From assembly GCA_965204655.1 (NCBI GenBank), contig OZ241998.1, positions 1,178,001-1,242,000 on the forward strand: a stretch of DNA of 64,000 nt, read 5' to 3'. The notes under the pieces were generated by a model. That model did not search any database and was not told the origin of the DNA. It saw nothing but the letters and a program-made list of their open reading frames with translations. Source of the DNA: CATQHL01 sp965204655. Its GTDB lineage: Bacteria > Actinomycetota > Acidimicrobiia > Acidimicrobiales > CATQHL01. Made by a program: the position numbers and the translations under genes. Position 1 is the stretch's first letter; every line of letters starts with the position of its first letter. Of the stretch, positions 26,117 to 31,998 are shown piece after piece.

Positions 26117-26943
26117 CTGAGCGGTGTAACGACAAGACGTAGGCGACCCACTAGGATGCAGCTAGCAGACGCTCCCTGCGACTGGCGAGTCAGCACCTGG
26201 TTGGTGTAACGACAAGACGTAGGCGACCCCCTCGGGCTGCAGGAAGCAGACGCCGCTCTAGATTCTGTACTGGTTGAAGTTATCTTGCACGCCCTCCCAC
26301 CCTGGAACCCGTTGCTCACCGTCACCAACACCCCCTGAGAGCAGGAATACGACGTAGACGCCGCCCCCAAGTCTCTCTTGCACCCCCAAGCAGCCCCGAT
26401 CCCCAAACTGAACTGGGAAGAACCAGACGGACAACTCAAAGACGCCGAACGAGACTCCACCTTCTCGCACGCCAAATTATCAGACCTCAACGAATAGCCA
26501 GACGGACACGAAGCACTCGACGACGCAGGAGAACCCCCAGAAGACGAAGACCCCCACAAACCGCCTCCACCGAAAGGCGAGCCCAGAAAACCGGGGCTCT
26601 TCCCGTTCAAAGCAGCCGCCGAATCAACAGGACCGCTCAAACCGTCCACCACCGCTAACGCAACAGCCAACAATACGACCACCAAAACAGACAGGAAAAA
26701 CCTCACCCGAACAAAGCCACCACCACTGAAAAAACTGGCGCGAGCGCCCGCACCGGGAACGCCGCCGGCGACCTCACGCCCCTCTAAACGATTGGAAACC
26801 TCAGAAAAACAGCCATCCTGCGGCACGCCCAAGTCGCACACAGGATCCCAAGGGCCAGGCGCGACCCAACTCACCTGATCACACCAACCGCGCTCAAACT
26901 CCAGCCTGGCGTCAAGCTCTTTGTTCCCGTCAAATTTTTTCAT
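25957..26943 (-). CDS. N-terminal frame of the cysteine-repeat metallopeptidase (frameshifted)
   Basis: The ATG at 26943 has a strong AAAGGAGA site seven bases upstream, so this is the true gene start. The first 80 residues are cytoplasmic-looking with several cysteines, followed by one hydrophobic segment (FFLSVLVVVLLAVALAVV) and a Gly/Ser linker. Then come cysteine motifs (S-C-P-S-G-Y, S-C-P-S-G-S-S-Q-F, S-Y-S-C-S-Q-G) and the first S-C-S-P-R-G repeats. At about 26157 one base is missing relative to sister repeats (TGC-AT-CCT where TGC-AGC-CCx is expected). After this the frame runs into unrelated Arg-rich sequence and stops at 25957, while the homologous repeats go on in the other frame. 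It may be a pseudogene, phase-variable, or a consensus error. Confidence 0.72.
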   Translation of the reverse strand: MKKFDGNKELDARLEFERGWCDQVSWVAPGPWDPVCDLGVPQDGCFSEVSNRLEGREVAGGVPGAGARASFFSGGGFVRVRFFLSVLVVVLLAVALAVVDGLSGPVDSAAALNGKSPGFLGSPFGGGGLWGSSSSGGSPASSSASCPSGYSLRSDNLACEKVESRSASLSCPSGSSQFSLGIGAAWGCKRDLGAASTSYSCSQGVLVTVSNGFQGGRACKITSTSTESRAASASCSPRGSPTSCRYTNQVLTRQSQGASASCILVGRLRLVVTPLRCRLASLKGRLLPAARGVRRRLVVMFCRARSVSRSRRLVIAARGGRRLLVGIR

Positions 26944-27164
26944 GACCAATCTCCTTTCACTCTGAGAGCTCACTTAGCTTAGCCTCTCGATTTCTCTTTA
27001 ACCTACTTGATTCTTGCCTAATTTCTTCCTACTCCTCTATTCTATCCCCTGTTTCTTTAGGCCTACTCTCGGTTTGCTTACCTTGCAGCCTCCTTGCATG
27101 CCAAGCCTAATCGAATTGGGCGCTCTCGCTCTTACTTTGCTCAGCACAAGTCTAACATCAGTCT
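26944..27164. other. Upstream region of the metallopeptidase operon, no gene seen
   Basis: About 220 bases, T/C-rich on the plus strand, with the ribosome site of the metallopeptidase gene (26950-26957) at one end. No convincing ORF or structured RNA is visible; it probably holds the operon promoter. Confidence 0.4.
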
Positions 27165-27455
27165 TTCGTTGAATCAGCAGCAACATTCCCGAAGAGAGAG
27201 ACTCTCGCACGGGAACCGGTCATCTCGTTGCTGACACCTCGGGCGACGCCCGTCAGGAGCGTCCCGCCGCGCAGCGCCCACCGCAAACCGGCAGTGTTGA
27301 CGCGGCTGGGGAATCGCCCAACGAAAGCAGACTCACCAACTGCCCCGCCCGACCAGTGATCTCCTGTTGGCTGCGAACCACCCAAAGCCGCGCCTCCCGC
27401 ATCAGCGCATCCATCGCAACGCCGGCTAGGTCATCACTCTCCATCACCGCGGCGT
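27165..27455 (-). pseudogene. Duplicated, decayed 3' part of the thiamine pyrophosphokinase gene
   Basis: This stretch aligns with 29756-30050, the end of the intact gene, at roughly 85 percent by eye. Shared blocks include the codons for ARLWVVRSQQEITG and GVSNEMTGSR. It contains frame-breaking changes (for instance GGCTGGGGAATCGCC against GCGGGCGGAACCGCC), so the reading frame is split. Homology ends abruptly after GCGGCGTTGGCC at 27455. The copy and the intact gene are in the same orientation and flank the XRE-ImmA/DUF4411 module. That suggests the module arrived with, or caused, a partial duplication. Confidence 0.75.
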
Positions 27456-27642
27456 TGGCCGACATCATCCTGCAGGTGGAGGCCACTCGACTACTCATCT
27501 ATCGCGCCGCGGCAAAGGGCTCCTGCGCGACACTCACGGCTGGGTCATAGCAGGCGGGACACCCACTATTCAAAGATTCGCATAGTCTCCGAATACCTAA
27601 GGTGCCGCTTCAATCAACGCTGCTAAGAAAGCTGCTTGCCGT

Positions 27643-28095
27643 CTAGAACCGCCAACCCTCACGCCTGATCATCTCCAATAAATTCATGCATGGCACGCCC
27701 CGATCTCCGCAAACTTTCGGAATCATTTTCGGCTTCTTCTCTTGCGTCACAACAGCCCAACCGCGACACTCAGCTTCGGCAATCACCCACGGGTCTGCCA
27801 AGTTCTTATTCTCGGACACCCAGTCTTGATTACCACTAGTGATCTCACCGACCACAGAATATACTTTTCCAAGAGGTTCTGTTACCATCCCATACAAACT
27901 GCCTACCCACTCCGCTAAGCCATCAGTGCGTTTCTTCAGTTCAATCTGAACTATCTTGGGACATACAAGTCGTTTCTCAGCAACCAGTTCTTCAACTCGT
28001 TTCCATAGACTTGCGAAATTACTACGAGGATAAATTTGCCTAAGGTCAATTACAGAACTTGTACCAATAACATAACCATTGGAGCTTTCATTCAT
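27643..28095 (-). CDS. DUF4411-type PIN-like toxin, first catalytic Asp replaced by Gly
   Basis: This 150-residue protein resembles the DUF4411 family of PIN-fold ribonucleases that sit downstream of XRE-ImmA regulators in toxin-antitoxin-like pairs. Recognisable blocks are T-S-S-V-I-D-L near the start, LVCPKIVQIELKK, NLADPWVIAEAE and VVTQEKK. The usual first acidic residue (I-D-T-S-S) is Gly here (VIGTSS, codon GGT). One G-to-A change would restore Asp. Because this residue binds the metal, the protein may be inactive. The ATG at 28095 follows the frameshifted end of the regulator by about 17 bases. The low GC of this segment differs from its surroundings. Confidence 0.75.
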   Translation of the reverse strand: MNESSNGYVIGTSSVIDLRQIYPRSNFASLWKRVEELVAEKRLVCPKIVQIELKKRTDGLAEWVGSLYGMVTEPLGKVYSVVGEITSGNQDWVSENKNLADPWVIAEAECRGWAVVTQEKKPKMIPKVCGDRGVPCMNLLEMIRREGWRF

Positions 28096-28246
28096 ATTGA
28101 ACTCAAATTAGACTACGTGACTCGCAACAAGTCATTTTGCAATTCAAGCACATGTTTCACTTTGAGATCGAGCATGCGGGAAGCACTAGCAAGTGTGACT
28201 TCTCCTCGTTCAAAAGCACCTATAACAGCCCTCGAAAATCTCCTCC

Positions 28247-29230
28247 CTATATCCCTTTTTTAATTGTTAAATATGGAGGTCCCCCTTTCCTATCTGACTC
28301 ACTTAAGTTGCTTCGTCTGGACTCTTCTTGTATTTTTTCAAGCTCAGATTGATCGATCATGTCCTTTTCCCGAAGGCGAATTGCCATTGCCACTCTAGAA
28401 ACCTTGAACCTTTTTGCTAATCTTTGCACGAGGTTGATGTTAGAATACCCTTCCGCTTCCGTTCGAACATGATCAATAGGCATCAATAATTCGGCGGCAA
28501 ATCTGTTACAAATGCTTTCCACATAAACATCTTGCTCTAAGCCACAAAGCCCGCTCCCGCCTCTGATAAGGTGGGCAACTTCATGGAACAGCGTGAATAT
28601 TTTACCTACAGGTGCGTCTTTTCCATTTAGAAGAATAATGGGCAATTCCGAGTAAAACAGTGATACGCCGCGGGCTTCTTCAATCTGAAATTTGCTTGAC
28701 TGGAAGATCAGTACTCCTTGATCTTCCAATGAATGCGTCCAACGCTTTAACATTTCATGTTCATTTGATGCCCCGTACTGCTCTTTAATTGTTACCCCAA
28801 GACGATCCCTGGCATCCTTCGCGGTGTCAGCGACTTCACTTATAGACTGAACAGACAAACTGCCTAAGCCCCACGGCGCCGCAGCGCCTTCAAGTTCTAT
28901 CAGATCATTTCTGCGTTCTTCGCATACTCGCAACTCCTTGCGCAGTTCGTAGGAGAGGGGTGTATCCGCTGACTTTGAACGGTAGTCGGGAAGCGCGGGA
29001 AGATCCGACTTGGGAACCTCCTGCCGAAAGAAAAAGGCAGGCGTCCGAACATAAACTCGAGAAGCTTCGCAGAGTTGAATGAAGGTCGGCAACAGTTCGC
29101 CAGTTTCCCACTTCGCTATGCGTTCGGGCTTAACTCCGATTTTCTTGGCTGCTCGCTCTACTTCAAGACCTGAGACTTCCCGCGCCCAGCGCAGCACGCT
29201 TGGATTTACCGGAACACGGGTAGCAACCAC
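28247..29230 (-). CDS. XRE-family HTH plus ImmA/IrrE metallopeptidase regulator, C-terminus frameshifted
   Basis: 327 residues as read from GTG 29230, which has AAGGAGG seven bases upstream. An XRE helix-turn-helix occupies about residues 15-60 (LEVERAAKKIGVKPERIAKWETG). An ImmA/IrrE domain with HEVAH (H216, E217, H220) and a downstream E-S-I-C-N-R-F-A-A-E-L-L-M-P helix follows. Such proteins act as the antitoxin or regulator of DUF4411 toxins. The frame stops just after YLTIKKG. One frame over, the sequence continues through RDIGRRFSRAVIGAFERGEVTL and S-R-M-L-D-L-K-V-K to a TAG at 28113, the normal end of this family. The break lies at a run of six A (28256-28261 on the minus strand), so an indel or slippage there accounts for it. 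Confidence 0.82.
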   Translation of the reverse strand: MVATRVPVNPSVLRWAREVSGLEVERAAKKIGVKPERIAKWETGELLPTFIQLCEASRVYVRTPAFFFRQEVPKSDLPALPDYRSKSADTPLSYELRKELRVCEERRNDLIELEGAAAPWGLGSLSVQSISEVADTAKDARDRLGVTIKEQYGASNEHEMLKRWTHSLEDQGVLIFQSSKFQIEEARGVSLFYSELPIILLNGKDAPVGKIFTLFHEVAHLIRGGSGLCGLEQDVYVESICNRFAAELLMPIDHVRTEAEGYSNINLVQRLAKRFKVSRVAMAIRLREKDMIDQSELEKIQEESRRSNLSESDRKGGPPYLTIKKGI

Positions 29231-29748
29231 TTCTCGCCCTCCTTTCTATTAACAATCGGCAACAAGGCAAATGGTCGCAATACCATTCAATGCTAACCAT
29301 CTCAGCGGTCGGCTGCCAGCACTACGGCGTTGCAGTACTCAGCAAAAGAAATAAGGTCGCAGAGTGATGCTAAAGGCCTTCCCATCACTCAGAGCCTCTG
29401 CCGTCGCCGCTCTCCTAGCAAACACGCAGAGAAAAACCACTGCCACCGCGCCTATCTCTCCGCGTTTAAGGTGAGATTCAACTTGAGAATCAACTCTGAG
29501 GTGGCGTCCCCGGCGACGTAATTCATTCGAGCACCCAAATCATTGCTAACATCATTATTTGCGTTATTGCCACTATCAGGGACTACGGGCTTTGGTTTGG
29601 GTTGGTGTGAGCATTATTAGGTTTCTGGTGGTGAGGCTGGCTTTCCCCGCATTGTTCTTGGGCAGTTGAAGCGCTCCTTTAAGACGAACACCCGACAAAA
29701 CTCCAAATCTGATCACGAGACGCTGATATAACCCTAAGACCTCCCTGA
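29231..29748. other. Non-coding stretch between the XRE-ImmA gene and thiamine pyrophosphokinase
   Basis: About 520 bases of mixed composition. I see no ORF with coding character, no tRNA and no obvious inverted repeat. Minor ORFs here have no recognisable sequence. It probably holds the regulator's promoter and remnant DNA from the insertion. Confidence 0.4.
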
Positions 29749-30384
29749 TTAGCCTTCCGGTTGAATCACCAGCAACACTCCCGAAGAGAGCGAGACCTTC
29801 GCACGGGAACCGGTCATTTCGTTGCTGACGCCGCGGGCGGAGCCCGTCAGGAGCGTCTCGCCGCGCAGCGCCCACCGCAAGCCGGCAGTGTTGACGCCGC
29901 GGGCGGAACCGCCCAACGGAAGCAGGCTCACCAACTGCCCTTTGTGACCAGTGATCTCCTGCTGGCTGCGAACCACCCAAAGGCGCGCCTCCCCCATCAG
30001 CGCATCGACCTCAATCTCGGCTAGGTCATCGCTCCCCAGAACCGCGGCGTTGGCCAGCAAGTGGTCGAGCCTGCCGCCACCACCTCCTATGAGCGTGATC
30101 CGCTCGGCGCCGAGATCTCGGGCTTCCCGCAACGCCAGTTCCAGGTCGGTGTCATCCTTGTCCACGGGGTAGCGCCGCTGCCGTCCCGCTGAAGCCAGCG
30201 CTTGGAGCGAGACCGAATCAAAATCGCCCACGATCACATCCACCCGCAAACCTAGAGAAAGCGCAGCGTCCGCTCCAGAATCGGCCGCCACCAGGAGGTC
30301 GGGCGACGAAGACTCCCAGAGCGCTGCCACCCGCTCTGCGTCAGGGGTCTCACCGCCTGCCACCACCCACGCATAAAGTCCCAC
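29749..30384 (-). CDS. Thiamine pyrophosphokinase
   Basis: This 211-residue protein has the conserved motifs of the TPK family, which transfers pyrophosphate from ATP to thiamine. GDFDS at residues 53-57 and DKDDTD at 75-80 bind magnesium and ATP, and GGGGGRLDH at 100-108 forms part of the thiamine site. The C-terminal beta-sandwich ends in GVSNEMTG, typical of the family. The gene is intact and GC-rich. The adjacent TIR gene on the same strand is AT-rich, so the two probably do not share a history. A decayed copy of its last third lies at 27165-27455. Confidence 0.88.
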   Translation of the reverse strand: MGLYAWVVAGGETPDAERVAALWESSSPDLLVAADSGADAALSLGLRVDVIVGDFDSVSLQALASAGRQRRYPVDKDDTDLELALREARDLGAERITLIGGGGGRLDHLLANAAVLGSDDLAEIEVDALMGEARLWVVRSQQEITGHKGQLVSLLPLGGSARGVNTAGLRWALRGETLLTGSARGVSNEMTGSRAKVSLSSGVLLVIQPEG

Positions 30385-30392
30385 GAGAGTTT

Positions 30393-31760
30393 TTACTTTG
30401 ATAATTTCTTTATCAATAATTCTGCTATTTTGCCAATGCCCATTTCCAATTCTACATATCCAATAGTTGAGGGTATTCCATCCAATTCTACATCTTCAAC
30501 TTTTATAGGCAAAATATACTCTCCATTTTCTCTAATGTAACGAGCTATTGCACTTTTGCGTTCATGGTTTGTCCAAGACCCATCTTTATAAGCTTGCGAA
30601 ACAAATATCACACAAAAACGAGCACGATTCTCGTAAATATCAGAAAAAAGGTCAGGTAAATTGTTGCCCCAAAGTTCATCTTCGTGATCACGGTCATAGA
30701 AGACTCTAAACCCTTGGTCTTTTAGAATTGTTTTCAGCTTTTTTGCATGTTCTCGATCAGCTCCAGCGAATGATAGAACTACATCAAACGAATTATTCTC
30801 TGGTGATACCGGCAATGATTGCGAAGCTTTGCTCTCTGTGTTCCTCCTCCCAGTTTTTTGTCTGGTGGCAACTGATGGTATCGGCAATGACTGTGAAGCT
30901 TTGCTTTTCATACTAGTACCATGATCTATATCATGCTCAGACTCTTGGACTGGAAGAAATGTAAAACCAGATTTTTTGATTTCAGCATTGGCTGAAAGTA
31001 GCGTTTGAATGCCAGGCGAGAAACGTTGGGCATGAGCATCAAAGCACCTATAGGCCTCCTCTTTATTATTCCGACCGTTAAGGCTTATTCGAAAAGAAAT
31101 TGAATGCCAATAGCAAGGCTCAAAACTGTACTCAGGACACTCTTGGAATTCCCGCAACTTTAAGAATCTAAAAGCACTCTGTAATTCTGAAGATAATGGA
31201 GGACGCTTCGGACAGTAATGGATAACCCAACCTTTATCATCTCCGTCCTCAAGAAAAGTGAATTTATAAAAGAAAACATCATCCTCGCTCTCTTGCATCG
31301 ACTGTCTATGCAATGCCATATGTCCATCACCCGACATTCGATCCTTATACATTACACTTTCCAACCCTAAACCAGGAAGGTAACCCCTAACTTCCGGTTT
31401 ATCTATACTCAAACCACACGCTTTCAAATCTCTCAGTGCGTCAGCTAGATTAATGTAAGAAGCGTCAAACACTTCAGCAAAAGTTTTGGTATTAAAGTCT
31501 TCACCCACCCAATGTACATAACAATCACCCCTATTTACAAAAGAAAATTTACGGCATTCAAATCCCAGCAAACTTAAGAAATCTGTAATCTTTATGCTAG
31601 AGAAACTCTGCATGCGCGGCTCGACATGCAGACTGTAACCAACATCTTCTTTGCTCCGCCAAAGCTTAGCCAAAATAATGTTGGCGGTGTTGGAATTCTC
31701 TTGCGCTAAAATTTCTCTCTTTAATGATCGATGCGGGTCGCGTCCCTTCATAGTAATCAT
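30393..31760 (-). CDS. TIR-domain protein with unknown N-terminal sensor domain, candidate anti-phage effector
   Basis: 455 residues. The C-terminal TIR domain starts at about residue 325 (FDVVLSFAGADREHAKKL) and contains FYDRDHEDELWG, where Glu362 is in the position of the catalytic glutamate of NAD-cleaving bacterial TIRs. The N-terminal roughly 270 residues form a domain I do not recognise (for example LSLLGFECRKFSF and CYWHSISFRISLNGRN). Between them is a short linker in which SKASQSLP occurs twice. AT-rich composition against GC-rich neighbours suggests transfer. A weak GAGGA precedes ATG 31760; ATG 31751 is also possible. A type IIG-like enzyme gene lies just beyond the tRNA, consistent with a defence island, but activity is inferred only from family. 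Confidence 0.8.
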   Translation of the reverse strand: MITMKGRDPHRSLKREILAQENSNTANIILAKLWRSKEDVGYSLHVEPRMQSFSSIKITDFLSLLGFECRKFSFVNRGDCYVHWVGEDFNTKTFAEVFDASYINLADALRDLKACGLSIDKPEVRGYLPGLGLESVMYKDRMSGDGHMALHRQSMQESEDDVFFYKFTFLEDGDDKGWVIHYCPKRPPLSSELQSAFRFLKLREFQECPEYSFEPCYWHSISFRISLNGRNNKEEAYRCFDAHAQRFSPGIQTLLSANAEIKKSGFTFLPVQESEHDIDHGTSMKSKASQSLPIPSVATRQKTGRRNTESKASQSLPVSPENNSFDVVLSFAGADREHAKKLKTILKDQGFRVFYDRDHEDELWGNNLPDLFSDIYENRARFCVIFVSQAYKDGSWTNHERKSAIARYIRENGEYILPIKVEDVELDGIPSTIGYVELEMGIGKIAELLIKKLSK

Positions 31761-31836
31761 ACTAGCACCACTTCCTCAATTTGTTCCTTTCATGCTCGCT
31801 CAACTGGAGCACGGACTTGCCCCTGCCCGCAGCCAG

Positions 31837-31910
31837 TGGACCGTACTGGACTTGAACCAGTGACCTCTCGCGTGTGAAGCGAGCGCTCTACCAGGCTGAG
31901 CTAACGGTCC
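31837..31910 (-). tRNA. tRNA-Val(CAC)
   Basis: Read on the minus strand, GGACCGT pairs with ACGGTCC as acceptor stem, with A as discriminator. The D arm contains AGCTCAGCCTGGTAGAGC, the anticodon arm is CTCGC-TTCACAC-GCGAG giving anticodon CAC (Val), and GGTTCAAGTCC is the T loop. CCA is not encoded. The tRNA separates the TIR gene from the type IIG-like gene, so it may be an insertion site, although no integrase or att repeat is visible. Confidence 0.93.
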
Positions 31911-31998
31911 GCTTGTAGACGAGAGTCTACCGCTGAAGAGAGTGCCTGCCCGCTGCAATCGGCAAGTCCCACCCTTCCCCATAGCTCTCCCCCCCCTC

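Noticed and set aside
28250..28265. Classical -1 programmed frameshift site in the XRE-ImmA gene
   Set aside because: The zero-frame codons ATT-AAA-AAA do not fit X-XXY-YYZ slippage in both sites; a simple indel or transcript slippage explains it better.
29330..29521. 63-codon plus-strand ORF upstream of the XRE-ImmA gene
   Set aside because: No ribosome site, no recognisable sequence, composition like non-coding DNA.
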